Shown here: in pieces, positions 25,001-36,045 of the stretch
Position numbering within the stretch: position 1 is the stretch's first letter
Layout of the letters: each line of letters starts with the position of its first letter
Assembly (NCBI RefSeq): GCF_910592395.1
Contig: NC_088313.1
Coordinates: 18,928,437 to 18,992,436 of the forward strand
Reading direction: 5' to 3'
Origin: Lineus longissimus
Lineage: Eukaryota > Nemertea > Pilidiophora > Heteronemertea > Lineidae
Length of the DNA stretch: 64,000 nt
Made by a program: the position numbers and the translations under genes
The notes under the pieces: model-generated
Seen by the model: only the letters and a program-made list of their open reading frames with translations
Told to the model about the DNA's origin: nothing
The model's database searches: none

Positions 25001-28000
25001 CAACTCAGAGTTTATTCATAAAAACACAATGGCCTTATAATTCACTCTGAAAAATGGCACTGAAAGATTATGATAAAGCCAAATGCCTAAAAACTCTTTC
25101 CAATACAAAGACAGCTGTTGTGTTGCCATGGATGCCTCTTTGAACAGAAATGGCCATGCACCACGGCAACTTCCAGGGATTAGAACTGATATGAAAAGAA
25201 ATCCAAGCCAGATCAACCCGGGAGGACTGATATTTAATACCAAGCTAGTATCTGAGAATCATTCGCCTTGAACTTCCACCAATATTTCAGCCACCAAGGA
25301 GGAAGCACATCAAGGTCCTGGTGTGGCTAGTCTAGAAGCAGTGAAACCAGGTATTACCAGCATCTAAATGTAGGTACATGTAAAGGAATTGACAAGAGAT
25401 CACACATATCTTCAGTTTAGTTGAATAAGCTAGAAGTTGCAGAGAACGAGGTTTGAAGCGGTCAAACGTGATTTTTCTAATAAGATTTATGATGCCTATG
25501 AAGTTGAACAAAGTATAAATATAAATGAATTCATCGATAAATGGTGTCAGTTTTTTGATTGCTTTCTCAATAACATCCAATTTTAAAAGATGAATCAGAG
25601 AAGCTTTGATGAATGAGTCTATGTGGTTCATTTGACTGGTAAGTTAACTTCGGCAGTGGATACAAACATCACGAAAGGGACCTTAGAAAAAGATGTCTTT
25701 GGTAGAGGACTATTCAGGAAACATCGTAAAATGTTTTTTAAAATTCAAATGTAAGATTGGAGAAAAGGATCATGGGTACCCTGTAGATTTTATCTTTAAG
25801 CATGAGGTAGTAATAACACCTTTCACGGTACCGGTATATCAATTCACAGAGGAATGTGACCAGAGTGACAGAAGGTAGGCCTGTTTGGAACAATTATTTA
25901 GATAATAAGAAGAATGAAAACTCCGTCAAAACGCTCATCGAAACCTATAGGTCTATCAATTAGGGCAACATGCCTTGAGAGATTCAGACATACTGTGCTT
26001 GGTAACTAAACTTATAGTAACGTCCAAAGCAAATTCTTGATGTGATAGTCCAGTTGATATCGGGCTGATGGGCTATGTCTGGATATTCTAGTTGAACTGA
26101 GGCTGATGGACTTGTCTGGATAGTCCAGTTATTATGTAAGTAGTATTGACTATAGTGTTGACCACTGTCTTGAAGATTCGTTCCTTCGACAAAACATTGA
26201 TGATGTCTGTGTAACTCCTTTTAAGCCAGAATTGCAGCGCACAGGTCGACACTGGTGGAAAGATTGAAATTGACCCATAATATCATGAGCACAGAGACAC
26301 ACCCGAGAGGGGAACAGACAATGAAGCCATTTAAACATTTTGACCACGCAACTAAAGGTATCTTTCCTAAAAGTGATAATATTATCAGTGATGCGGACTC
26401 CAACAGATTTTCATCATTTGTCATCTTTTCCTCTCTCAACAATTTGGAATCCTTTGTGCCACGCAATCAGACCGTCATTCTGTGGAGGAAACATATTGAA
26501 GTGAAACCGGTAATGAAATACGGCAACAGATCATGCTGATCACATATGATACGTACCTCCCTGCGGGAAAAATTGGGAATAAATTTCTTTGAATGTTTCC
26601 TCGTCCACTATCCCTGTAGGACATTCCTGAAACGACAGAGCAAGAAAAATGTAAGGGAAATAAATCGTTTTTTGATGCAATGTCATGTGGTAGAAGGGTA
26701 AAACGAATATGGGAGTTTGACTGGTTTAAGGTTAGGAAAGAACATTTTCGCAAATCACAAAATGTGATGGACAATGCTAGCTTATTTCTAGTTTTTCTGG
26801 TTCTTGAACCACCTGCTGCTACACCAGAAATGTATCATGGCATCTGCTTCATGACTCTCAATGGATATTTGAGATGCGAAAAACAACAATCTGCATTTAG
26901 CGGTGTTCAAACCCGGTGAGCATGTGTTGGAAATTGATAAAGGTTTGTTCAACAGCGAGCCCTCCTGAACCATGTCATCACATTCAAGCGTCACGAAATA
27001 TCGACAACACAAAGAGAACGATTCGTGAGTGGGCGGTGTAGTATTGATCTCAACATCAACTCTTTTGTTCCCTTAGGAACTACTATATAACAGGTAGCGC
27101 TATGAAGGGGTGTAAGTTTGCTGATGCCAATAACATGCCAGGATGCAATCATAGGCAACGTTGCTTTAGTTTTAACAATAGCTGGATTGACAAACAGCTC
27201 TACATATGCGTTCCATGGTGCAGATAATGAAGAAACTATATCGACTTCAGTCGTCTCATCTCAAGACATCTGAACTCGAGTTCATACCAATAACACTTAA
27301 AGACAAGTCTCTGATTTTCCATCAAGTCTTAGAGATTTTATGGTATAGTAGCTGAAGTGATGAAGAATGAGCCACGAAAAATATCAAATTTGTAAAGTAG
27401 TGCTCCATGAAAATTGTGCAAGCTAAATTGCTAAACACGCGATAAATCAAAGACTGGTGTTACGCATTCTATAGAAGAACACAGCCACGAGATTAATTTG
27501 TCAAATTTCCACGCCACAAGATGCAGAAAGAAATGTTTCCCTCATTCATCAAGTAGGTTATGACATTTCATTGCGGAAAACATCATTCTACAATCAATTC
27601 AATGAAATATATTGATGGTCATAGTATGGTAGCACCTAATATGTTATGCGCTTGCCAGACCGGAATATTGTTTTTTTTCTGGATGGGTGTAGATGTTGGA
27701 TTGCTTATGTTCCAGATCCATCAAATGCCCAAGGAGCGGAACGACCGCACATTGAGAGATGCTGAAGCAAGACCACTTGGATTAAAGTAATCTCCTGCAG
27801 CATTCTGGTTGTGACTTTGTCCTCATAAGGTTTGGGATGAATGGAAATTTAAACACTACACCAGGAAATGGTCTCCTCTTTCACTATGGCCAAATACATT
27901 TGCTCAAGGCCAATTGGCACCTAATAGTTTCGGCATGCAACAGACACTTTGATTGGTGATTACAGAGTAAGAATTTGTTTGCCTGCCACCATCATTCCCC

Positions 28001-31000
28001 CATCAGCCCACCAATCAGTCACAAGATGAACTGTCAATACATGCTGCCATTTTAAGTACCAGAGCCTAATGAAGTTCATATTGACTTGGTTACAATTATC
28101 AATAATATCCATTAAAATATTCCCTGTATCGGTACCAGTCAGATCAATAAAAGTTCTTTCCGAGTAGGAGAGTGTCGTGGTACTATAATCTATAAAACAC
28201 AATACGCAATATTGGCACGGCGTAGGAAACTTTATGATACAGAAGTGCTCAGGGAAGGCACTGTTTTCCAGCAGGGGACAGACAATTTGATAGATATCAA
28301 ATACAAACTAACTAAGTGACTGAGGTTCAGGGGGACTCCAGCGCCGTCAGAAACTTTAGAACCTTCTTAAAAACATGGATAGTCTCTATGGTCTTAAACG
28401 TTTACTGGAATATTGAGAATGAAGGGTATTGTGACCTCAGTTGCTAATTTTCAAGATGGGTTCTATGATCTTGTTCAATATGCACCATTCTCATTTAGCA
28501 AGTGCTCATATCAAGGAGAGCCAATCCTTTTTTGCATTAGGATGAGTCCTAAATCTACCGGCCACAATCATCCCCCACCTATGTCAGTATTGGAACAGTA
28601 TAGAGCAAACACAAACAATATACCCACCATTGATATCAAACTAACCGGCAATATGCGTGTCCTCTTATCAGCAGCGGTGATTTTTATAGACAATCAACGT
28701 CATACTTCTCATTCCATTTGTTACGTTAGCGACAAGCCAGTTGCCTAGTTACTCGTACGTTAAAAGGCTTTATGGTCAAAACAACGGAAACCCCAGTGAT
28801 ATTCTTAGCGCTGTGATATATCTTATGAATGTCATGGGAAGGTGATAGGAATGAGATGATCACGACATGACTTAGCATTCTGGATGAATACATATGATGC
28901 TGGTCACTATGCCATCGTCAGGTTTTGCAGAATGCTGATCTAGATATGTCACGCAGTGCTGATCTGGTCTAGATATGGCAAGAAGTCCTGAAATGGTCTT
29001 TTGATATGTCACGTAGCACACTTTTGTCTGATTATTAAAACGAATCGGATGCAACACTTGTGACAATGGAAATCAATGTATTAAACGCCTTCACCAATAG
29101 TCTGTATTGCTTTTTCTTGTCACAAACAAATGGAAATAAACATTGCCTGCACAGTCAAAATATAATTTAAAGGCAACATTGCTTGAAACCCTGTCACCAG
29201 CCTGAGATGGTGAGGACCACTGTGGTTAATATTTGATTACACGAGCTCCTAAAGTACCCCTCCATTTACTTACCAATGCCAATAGCCTCTTAAATAATGC
29301 AACAAGTCTGCTCGACTCGCTCAACCTTATCTCCCAATCTCCACCGCTCAAAGTTAGTGCTTGATTACCATTCTTCTCATCTCCGTGCTACAGGATTGGG
29401 ACCAATGACCAGAATGTGAATGATGTGGCTAACACGCCACTGTTTAAGCTAAAGAAAGGGCGGGAGTACTGTCATGGGGATGGCGCTGAATTGCGAGTGA
29501 TTTAGGGCTTGATTGGACTGTTCAACTCAATTTGGGATTCGTCTTTGTCTGTCTGTCTCTGATGATTCGGTCAGAACCAGATAGATCGTGGTCTCAAAAT
29601 ATCAGATTGTGGACAATGTAATCAGTTTTGTGGCTTACATTTGTATCATAATGTAATGATGACGATTGTGACCAAGTGACCGGAATCTGTCTGTAACAGA
29701 ATGGTAAGAACCTGTTGAAGCAGAACCTTTAAATCTTTTGTTATTGCCTCTCTTCTTTATACTTCTACCACCTTATCACTACGGAACTAGATACTATTTG
29801 CAAATTAGACCTGGTACTTATACTCGAACATCCACCAACAAGGTAATTTTACTTCCAGAAAAGTCATTGCGCAAGAAAAAAGATAGCTCTTGCATGGATA
29901 AGTGCTTTTTATCTATAATCTGCCTTGACCTGAAGTTTGGAAGACATTTCCGAATATGACCAGAAAGCTTGCGTAGTACGATTGACTAATGGCCGATTCT
30001 GAATAAGGCTTCAACCATGTAATGGTACATGGTTAGATGGTTTCATGCTTGTTTTATGGCATTTCGAACCTCCTTTATCATTGGTACTGACTGGATTTAT
30101 TCCATGTCTCCAATAACCTGCCATTTTCTGTTTTATGATAGCAATTAGATGAGCCTCATTCAACAACAAATCAACTTTTGTCATCCTTTATAGCTGCAGA
30201 GAGATTTCTCACATTTTTTGTGTGTGACGGCTTGTGATTTAATGTGATGACCTGATAAACATTCATGGCTGCATGATCTTGATTGTTTAGCTGGTCTGCC
30301 AATATCCCAGCCAATGGCTAGCAAAGGCAACAGTAAAGTTTGTTTCTTTCAGAATGGGCCAGGGTCATGGCATCATCGGAAGATGCGAAGGCGAAGGTCC
30401 CTTGCGCGTTTGATAGCTTACACCATCATGTTGCAGTAAAGTTAGCTCGTAGTAAGTGAGCTAATTGTCTGGGTCTTTTCAGCAACTTGTCATATTTCCC
30501 CAGGGACTTCAATGACATTTTGACTTGCAGACATATAATCTTCTTACCCATTTCCTGCTAAATGCACTTAGAAGCTGGCCAGGGCACCCTCTCCGATTGA
30601 TTGGTTACCCTGGCTTTATCGGAAACTGCTGAGGATGTTTAACCCAATCCAACTGACTAAACTACTTGAGCCAAACCTCCCTTAAAACTTGAAAAGTAAT
30701 CTCCAAGTCAACAACTGTTTAGAAATACATGTCATTTCAATTCCATTAGATGTCTCCTAGGATTACTAATGAAATGTCTGTTGGCCTGTACCAGCTGGTC
30801 CCAAACACTATAACAAGACCCCCATTCCGATTAGTTCCAAAAGATCCAACTATTTCTCGAAGTTACTGCTTTCAGCAACGAGGTATTTAATTACAGTCAG
30901 TAATTGAATCCTTGAGTCTGCTGGGAAAGACAAAAACATTATAAGCTAATAAGAATTAGCTTACAATTACCTTCGAGAAAACCCAAATATAGCCAAGGGA

Positions 31001-34000
31001 CATGTTCAGGAAGATGTTCAGAGTAATGTAAATTGTGGTGCAGCTCGGGAAAACACACAGTAACTGAATTGCACTAACATGTTTCAATCAGTAAGGGGAT
31101 GATTTTGGCTAAATGAATTTCTTGTAACAGGTTCCTGTTCTACAATCAAGATAATGGTGGTATGTCAATTGCCTAATCATATTTTTTGCCTCACCAATTT
31201 ATCTTTGACTGTTGTCTTGCTTTGCAATTGGGTCAGATCGATGACCTGACAAATGAGTCCAGCTATACATATATTACTTTTTTTCTAACGAAAACAGGAT
31301 GGTCAGTTGAAAGCAGCGATATGGTGTCATCAGCAAAAGTCTTGTCAACAAAATCACTCTCTTCCATGAGGAAAAGAACCTTTTAGGTGCCATAGCTTGC
31401 TATCACAAAGAAGTATGCAAGAAATGAAGAAGTATGACCAAAGAAGTCTGACCCTGTGGCAGAGGGTGTCATCGACTCTGCTATAGTTAAGGTCCTCTGA
31501 CCTTCCTAGTACGGGTGTACATACCTGCTTAAAGCCTCTGTACATAATCTGTAACTCTTTCTTGGAGAACTTGGTGTTGCGGCAGAGTTGCTCAAGCCCC
31601 TCCGGCTTGTACCGCACCACCTGCATCTCAAGATCATCGAGGTCATGATCTACAAAGAAAAAAGAGAAAAAAGACGTAAAACATACAATTCAGGTTTAAA
31701 GTTATTTAACTGCTACTTACAGTACCAGGTGAGTAATGTACATAAACATACACTAGAACCTCTCAACCTCTCAAGATAAGGTAAGAATGCTATCCTTAAT
31801 AGCAAGGTGTCGTCATTATCGATGTCATTCTCAATGGATATGACCAATTTTGGACCAGATGCAGTGTTCTTAATACATGAGGTGTCCTTAATAGAGAGCT
31901 GTCTGCTGGGCAATGTTGTTGTGTAAGTCATACTAGGACATGATGACCATTGGCAGTAAATTAACAAATGTTGAAGAGAGATAAATACGGCAGCTGTCCA
32001 GTCCAAATATATTTATGGTCCAAGCGATACCGAAGTACCTTCCATCAACTGAGGTGGTAATGGTTATAACATTCATGAAGCCGAAATCACCGCAGTCTTT
32101 AGCTGGCTAATGGACACCAATGGCCAATCACTGGCCTGCAAGTAAAAGGATCGTAGACACATGATCGCCCCGCAGTCTGGAATAATCTGTCCATTTAACA
32201 GTCTGATATGATATAAGGCGTAACTCGATGGAGCAATAATGCAATCGTTTTACCATGAAATGACCTGTCTGAACTACGATGATCCTGAAGAGTCATTTAC
32301 TGCCAAAATGTCTCCATACCAGCTTAATAATGGACCATTTAAACATTTGGCAACGTGAGATAAGCAAGCCATCGAAATAGAAAAGCTAGACTGTCGCAAA
32401 GTCAAGACTAAATCACTGACAACAAGCAGCACTTCGGGTAATCCTTAATCAATTATTTATGAATACAAACTGATAGTTTAAGGGTGGCGGTAGTAAATTT
32501 CTATTTCAAATGCCAGCATCTTATCTAGCCATGTCTAAAATCCCCTAACTTACAAGGAGGCCGGGACTTCTAGAGATCGTTGTGACCTAGTAGCCTTGAG
32601 GGAGCCTAGGGGATGCAGAATTTTGCACGTTCTATTGGCCAACACAACGGAACTAACCTCACATTTTGTATATAGAAAACCCTGACCTGAAAGCCACAAA
32701 CTGGCTACAAGCAACTAAAAAACCAGAGGGGATAACAGTCTTTTGAGGACAAATGAATAGGGCAAAAATCACTGTCGAGATTTGAGACAGAACGGATTCA
32801 GGGGATTAGTTAGCAGTGAATTCCGTCATGATTCCGCCTAAATTGTCTATCAGGAATAAGGACCTGACAGGGCCTTACTTACTAACAACAAGACAAATGT
32901 AAAAGCAACCAAGTAAAACACAGAAGTAGTGTTAACATTAAGCAGTACTGAAAGTTTTCCCAAGTGTCCCTTTCCATTAGTTTAATGGTGTCAACAACAT
33001 CCTTCCACATGTCATTAGTCCCCAGGTGCCCATTTCAAGCGTACATGGAGGGGAAATAATCAAACACCTGCATGAGATAGCCTGGACAAGCTTTCCGTAT
33101 AGGGAATGGTAAGTTTGTTGTCCAAAGAATAGCAGAGGTAAGCTGACATGTTTCGTAAATATTCTCAGGTGCTATCGCGATCTTTCCTCCTCGCCTATTT
33201 CTTCATCCTTCTTTAACAATGATGACCATTTGTCACCATGCAGACCGATAATCAAGTCCATACTGCCCATTCCTGTATCTTTTTTAACACGGCAAAACTG
33301 ACCAATGAAGCCAATCAGCTAATCCCTTTTCTTCTTCATCCCGACTTACGGTTGGCCACCAGAATGTTAATCATGCTTTCGTAGCAAAGAGGGTGACTGG
33401 TCATTTATCAGGCCAATCCAAAATCCAATATCATTCTTCCAACATGACCAGTTCTTCGTACACAACCATTTTATTCTCATCTCTGCCACCCTCATTCATT
33501 ACTTTTTGCTCTAAATTGCTTCTTATCTACACTAAGGAGACACAGTGGTGATAGGTAGACAATAGAATACTCGGAGGCGCAGTATTAACCACAAAGATGT
33601 TACAAACTGATGATAGGCTTGGAAGGACCGGTCCAGGAAAGAGATGGGGTCACTCATTGTTCCTTTGAGAAACTGCCAAAGATAACCATGTCCCAGAAGG
33701 TACATGTATATAAAAACAGGTTGTTTCTTGAAAGAGTAAATAAGCTCTGGCATAAACAACGGAAGTTGCACTTTAAGAAGGAATGTTCCCATGACGGCTT
33801 TGCCTATTACAGCAAGATCAAATTCTCATCAATAACAAAAAAGAAGAAAACTCTCTTAAAATGCAACAATTCAAGAAACCAGAGTAGTTAACAATCACTA
33901 CCTGTGTGGGCCTTTGAAAGGAAACTCCAAGGGCAGACATGAGGAAAAAATTAAAACCAAGAAAAAAAGTTGTCTTCGCATTGGTAAAAGTTCTACATTT

Positions 34001-36045
34001 TCTAGATACTTGTGGTATTTCTATAAGCTATAATGTCTGGTATGTCTGTTACAAGCTCTAGGTGATACCAGTAGGAAGACCAACGCAGAGTTGGGAACAT
34101 TTCAGGTGCTGCTGTAAATTCTTTTCTAGTTGTAAACAAATAACAGGGAATTGGCAATTCCTTTATGCCAAACAACTCAAAAGAGAAAAGCCTCACTGGG
34201 AGTCAGCAAGGCAGCCTCCAATGACAGACAAGAGAGAAGGACACTGGCGGAAGCCTCTTGTATCATCTACAGACAGGAATTCAAGATGGCTGAAAATATC
34301 CAAATTGGCTGCCAGATAGCCTTGAATTGACTCTCTGGCAGTAACTTGTCCTCAGGAAGTAATTTCAGAGAAGACATAAGTAAAAAATGCCAAATTTGTC
34401 ATTGAACGATATAGTTTTTGTTCACTAGAAGAAAACTGGCAATGCAAATTGAGAATGATAAAACGGAGTCTGAGTATTTACTCACCAGGCTCTGGTAATT
34501 ACACCTGAGACTTACCAACGCTGGGAATTCGACCAACACGAATTATTACTAAACCAGGTGATGAACTTGAAGGTAAACAAGAAACTAGGGGAGAAAGAAA
34601 CTAGCACATTGACTGTCACGGCGATGGTTTTTTTATTGAAGTTAAATATCCTCTGACTATATCAGCAGCAAACAGCGGTTCAGCTCTTTGATGTAGCTTA
34701 GCTTCGAAGTTTGATTGACGAAGTCAGATAAAGTGTAAATAGCCCATTCCAGCCTGAATATCTCATAAGGTTTCATCGCAGTGAAAAAGAAAACGTTTCA
34801 TCCAGTACATTCTTACCTCAAATCTTGGATCATGACCCGAGAGTTTGAAGAAACCGACAGTCAAGCAAGAGGATCAGTAGTTGCTCCTCTGCATGTAATT
34901 AACCAAGACACTTTAAACCATTCACAGATTGAAAGTTAACGATACCGATATCTCCTAATTTTCTTCCTCATCAACCTATAGATTGGAATTGAGAACCTAT
35001 CAACATCATCGACATCACTATTTGATGCCAAGGATGGATGAGACTGGAGGATTGTGGTTAATCACCATCTGATGCTAGGTTTATATACCACAGATTGACA
35101 CCGGCTTCGTACATAACTAAAAGAAGATTACGAGCCAATTCCAATGGACTCACTGAGGTCCTGTTGACAGATATCATTCATATCGGTTTATATGTCTAAA
35201 GCAGAATAGGTGAGAATAATTTTGATGGGGGGGGGGGGTAGCAGCAAACAGGCGTACGGATACTTCAAGGTGATAATCTTTTAGAGAAACCTGGCTTCTA
35301 TTTTATCGGTACGGTAGTGTAAAGGTTATTATCATAAGAACTAAAAGCCGTGATATTTAGAACTGTTCGTCACGCCCACATTAATTGCCGCTGGGGTGAG
35401 CATCAGTGGTTTCAGCACAACTGATATTGCTAAGTAACAGTTTGATTAGACTGTGCTGTCATGGTAACAAACATGGAAGAATAGGCCAAGAGAAATCTAA
35501 GAAATAATGCATTTCTTGCTCAATTCTTCTAAAAGGTCGTTGTTGGTTTTGTGTTTGCTTAACTGATTACCAACAGATGACATTATACATCAAACGATGA
35601 TACACTGAGAATGTCAACATGTCTCTCATCCTAGTTGTCAGCCACAATTAAGAATTGAGGAATAAGCGGGTCTCTTTACTAAAACGTTAGGAGCATGTTG
35701 CTAAGACCAAAGAATCTTCAGGCCTCGAAAAAGGTCTCTGGAACTAGGATCAATTCTACAGAGCGGTATCATAAAGTTTCCTGGGCCAATCTAGGACAGC
35801 TTTATGCTTACATACACAACAAGTCAATTTAAGATTTACTTTCATTACCATAACCGAAAACTCAGAGGAAGATACTTAAACACAGCCATAGGGTGTGTGA
35901 TAGAGAATTTGAGAATTTTGACAGATGAACCAACAACAGCAAAAAAAGTGAAAAACATACTGTCGCCATGACCAGGGGTTCCTCCATCCTCTGAAATGTT
36001 GTCAGTGACGACGCGAAGCTGTGCACATAGCATGTAAAGTGCCAT
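7003..36045 (-). CDS. KCNIP: Kv channel-interacting protein (KChIP), seven-exon gene
   Basis: The spliced minus-strand product is about 227 residues. KChIPs are cytosolic EF-hand proteins that bind Kv4 channel N-termini and modulate A-type potassium current. Seen: the core reads [69 protein letters not shown] and KMDLNQDGV, which is the KChIP signature. EF1 (about residues 71-82) carries the Cys-Pro that disables calcium binding in this superfamily. EF2 (107-118), EF3 (143-154) and EF4 (191-202) have canonical D-x-D/N-x-D/N-G loops ending in E. Exons are 35961-36045, 31525-31649, 26557-26626, 9416-9486, 8763-8975, 8511-8573 and 7003-7059, with introns of 4311, 4898, 17070, 440, 189 and 1451 bases. 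Exon sizes 125, 70, 71 and 63 match what I remember of vertebrate KCNIP genes; 213 equals the vertebrate 108 plus 105. The first exon is uncertain. Which vertebrate paralogue it corresponds to cannot be decided; it is probably the single invertebrate orthologue. Confidence 0.93.
7060..8510 (-). other. Intron 6 of KChIP gene
   Basis: Noncoding, 1451 bases, GTAAGT donor and CTCTAG acceptor. It contains the 41-base tandem repeat at 8360-8482; nothing else is recognised. Confidence 0.85.
8360..8482. repeat. 41-base tandem repeat, three copies
   Basis: The units start at 8360, 8401 and 8442 and share CATGGCAACAACT, then ACCATNGCAAACAGT. They sit only 30 bases into the intron after the exon 6 donor. 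Confidence 0.75.
8511..8573 (-). CDS. KCNIP: KChIP exon 6 (63 bases; EF4)
   Basis: Acceptor TTCAACAG precedes AAAATGGAC and a strong GTAAGT donor starts at 8510. The 21 residues are [14 protein letters not shown] followed by FMDTCRR. The EF4 loop [12 protein letters not shown] is fully canonical. Phase is 0 on both sides. Confidence 0.96.
8574..9415 (-). other. Introns 5 (8574-8762) and 4 (8976-9415), with exon 5 between
   Basis: Short introns. Intron 4 contains, at 9252-9271, a 20-base exact match (CCTATAGTCTCCCTTTAACT) to the right end of the repeat structure at 19252-19271. No other feature is seen. Confidence 0.8.
8763..8975 (-). CDS. KCNIP: KChIP exon 5 (213 bases; EF3)
   Basis: Acceptor CATCTTTTGCAG; donor GTAGGG after TTTCAG. 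It encodes 71 residues from [12 protein letters not shown] through the EF3 loop [12 protein letters not shown] and AIYDMMGRF to DHVDRVFQ. The size equals 108+105, so two exons that are separate in vertebrate KCNIP genes (as I remember them) are one here. Residues around [12 protein letters not shown] form the variable EF3-EF4 linker. Confidence 0.96.
9416..9486 (-). CDS. KCNIP: KChIP exon 4 (71 bases; EF2)
   Basis: Acceptor CTCTCTTGCAG at 9488-9487; donor GTAAGT from 9415. After completing the Asp codon it encodes [12 protein letters not shown] followed by the loop [11 protein letters not shown]. Loop position 12 is the first Glu of the next exon. All coordinating positions (D1, D3, N5, G6, E12) are favourable for calcium. 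Confidence 0.95.
10203..10347. mobile_element. Palindromic foldback (MITE-like) element
   Basis: Left arm TCACTGCAACCT (10218-10229) is exactly inverted at 10325-10336. The inner arms GTTGCCATAACAACATGAC and GTCATGTTGCAATGGC also pair with two mismatches. The whole folds as a ~48-bp imperfect hairpin arm around ~45 bases. A related sequence lies at 54778-54874. Confidence 0.6.
12172..12275 (-). repeat. Possible tRNA-derived SINE fragment
   Basis: Read on the minus strand it runs GCGGTGGCATGCTTAGTGG, then a region ending ATGGATCCGAGGCTCAGCC. This resembles a tRNA-like A box and a decayed B box at suitable spacing. Weak. Confidence 0.3.
13726..13882. repeat. 31-35-base tandem repeat, five copies
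   Basis: Units begin GTGTTGCTAAACAC, GTGTTGCTGAAACAC, GTGTTGCTAAACAC, GTGTAGCTGAACAC and GCATTGCTGAACAC. Each is followed by TTTGTGATCA or CTCATGT. Confidence 0.75.
15395..15647. mobile_element. 253-base foldback element with AGGTCA repeats
   Basis: The ends CAGTAGTA...ATGGGCTACTTG are inverted at the right as CAAGTAGCCCAT...TACTACTG. The next 25 bases (AAAATTATGA then TTTGACCT) and the inner TGACCTACTTTGA/TCAAAGTAGGTCA also pair. The element is therefore almost one hairpin. It carries no coding capacity. Confidence 0.75.
16851..16875. other. Perfect 10-bp hairpin
   Basis: AACGTCTGGC, loop GCAAA, GCCAGACGTT. It stands eight bases left of the duplicated 135-base block and may mark the edge of a mobile element. 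Confidence 0.6.
16883..17017. repeat. 135-base dispersed block, copy A
   Basis: Collinear without gaps to 18846-18980, about 95 percent identical (about six differences). The common block runs from ACGATTTCACTACG to GACAGGCGTGCA. One plus frame is open in both copies, but most differences change the residue, so it does not look like constrained coding sequence. Confidence 0.8.
17818..18610. repeat. Diverged tandem duplication within the repeat nest
   Basis: A block at about 17818-17955 (CACTATCGTCATCACCTCAT, ACATTACAGGCACACAT) recurs at 18180-18320. The block at 18021-18135 (GATAAAGTTA, ATAGGGGTCTCTCAC, GAATACAT) recurs at 18498-18605. The offset changes from about 362 to 480, so the second unit has an extra ~118 bases, which include CATATTCCATGCCTA/CATATTCCATGGCTA pairs. 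Confidence 0.6.
18846..18980. repeat. 135-base dispersed block, copy B
   Basis: The same block as 16883-17017, here inside the inverted-end element. Confidence 0.8.
19129..19191. repeat. 63-base repeat, copy 1
   Basis: From ACCCAAATACT to GCCATGCCTAG. One base differs from copy 2 at 19483-19545. Copy 1 runs into the right end of the large element. Confidence 0.85.
19483..19569. repeat. 63-base repeat copy 2 ending in a 26-bp-arm palindrome
   Basis: The copy spans 19483-19545. Its part at 19506-19531 (CTGTTGACTGTGCTTTAAGA and six more bases) is perfectly inverted at 19544-19569, around a 12-base loop GGCGCCATGCCT. Confidence 0.85.
26045..26130. repeat. ~38-base tandem repeat, 2.3 copies
   Basis: Units at 26045, 26083 and 26120 follow the pattern ATAGTCCAGTTGA, then GGCTGATGG, then TGTCTGG. 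Confidence 0.65.
26557..26626 (-). CDS. KCNIP: KChIP exon 3 (70 bases; degenerate EF1)
   Basis: This exon is too short for ordinary ORF finding but unambiguous. Acceptor CGTTTCAG precedes GAATGTCCT, and donor GTACGT follows GGAG. It encodes 23 residues, [16 protein letters not shown] then SQFFPQG, plus the first base of Asp. The Cys-Pro pair is the hallmark that inactivates EF1 in the neuronal calcium sensor superfamily. The phase (0 in, 1 out) joins exactly to exon 4 to give [12 protein letters not shown]. Confidence 0.95.
26627..31524 (-). other. Intron 2 of KChIP gene
   Basis: 4898 noncoding bases. I see a 24-30-base degenerate tandem repeat at 28934-29016 (GCTGATCT, TAGATATG(T/G)CA) and no gene. 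Confidence 0.85.
31525..31649 (-). CDS. KCNIP: KChIP exon 2 (125 bases; first conserved helix)
   Basis: The acceptor is a long pyrimidine tract ending TTTGTAG (AG at 31651-31650); the donor is GTATGT after CAG. The exon starts with AT (codon completed by the upstream exon) and encodes 41 residues, from [11 protein letters not shown] through YKPEGLEQL to the [12 protein letters not shown] helix. This is the universal exon onto which all KChIP first exons splice in vertebrates, and 125 bases is the length I recall there. It forms the region before EF1 that packs against the Kv4 N-terminus. Confidence 0.95.
31650..35960 (-). other. Intron 1 of KChIP gene (if the candidate first exon is right)
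   Basis: 4311 bases. It contains a dispersed-repeat-like stretch at 31740-31920 (TGTCCTTAATAGAGAG, also near 49050) and a run of twelve G at 35227-35238. No other exon-like sequence is convincing. Confidence 0.55.
35961..36045 (-). CDS. KCNIP: KChIP candidate first coding exon
   Basis: This exon encodes 28 residues beginning [13 protein letters not shown] and ending in an acidic, glycine-rich stretch (SEDGG, PGHGD). It then leaves one base (A), which joins the AT of the next exon to make Asn. The donor is GTATGT at 35960-35955. The ATG sits in a good context (A at -3, G at +4), and an in-frame TAA lies 45 bases upstream at 36088-36090, so translation should begin here if the exon is used. 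An acidic link before the first helix suits KChIPs, whose N-termini are isoform-specific and encoded by alternative first exons. There is no Met-Gly myristoylation site. The short hydrophobic start (residues 2-8) is too short for a membrane helix. Without transcripts this remains inference from phase, donor and start context; another first exon further upstream is possible. Confidence 0.5.

Larger units (their letters stand above)
9487..26556 (-). other. Intron 3 of KChIP gene, 17 kb, repeat-rich
   Basis: The largest intron separates the EF1 exon from the EF2 exon. Repeats concentrate between 10.2 and 19.6 kb. From 19.6 to 26.5 kb I see only a poly-A run at 23918-23931, a ~38-base tandem repeat at 26045-26130, and no exon-like sequence. 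Confidence 0.85.

Noticed and set aside
31721-32006. Alternative KChIP first exon ending ..LLTWY with a strong GTAAGT donor in the right phase.
   Set aside because: It would leave an intron of only ~71 bases in a gene of long introns, and the sequence overlaps a dispersed-repeat-like stretch. Not excluded, but less likely than 35961-36045.
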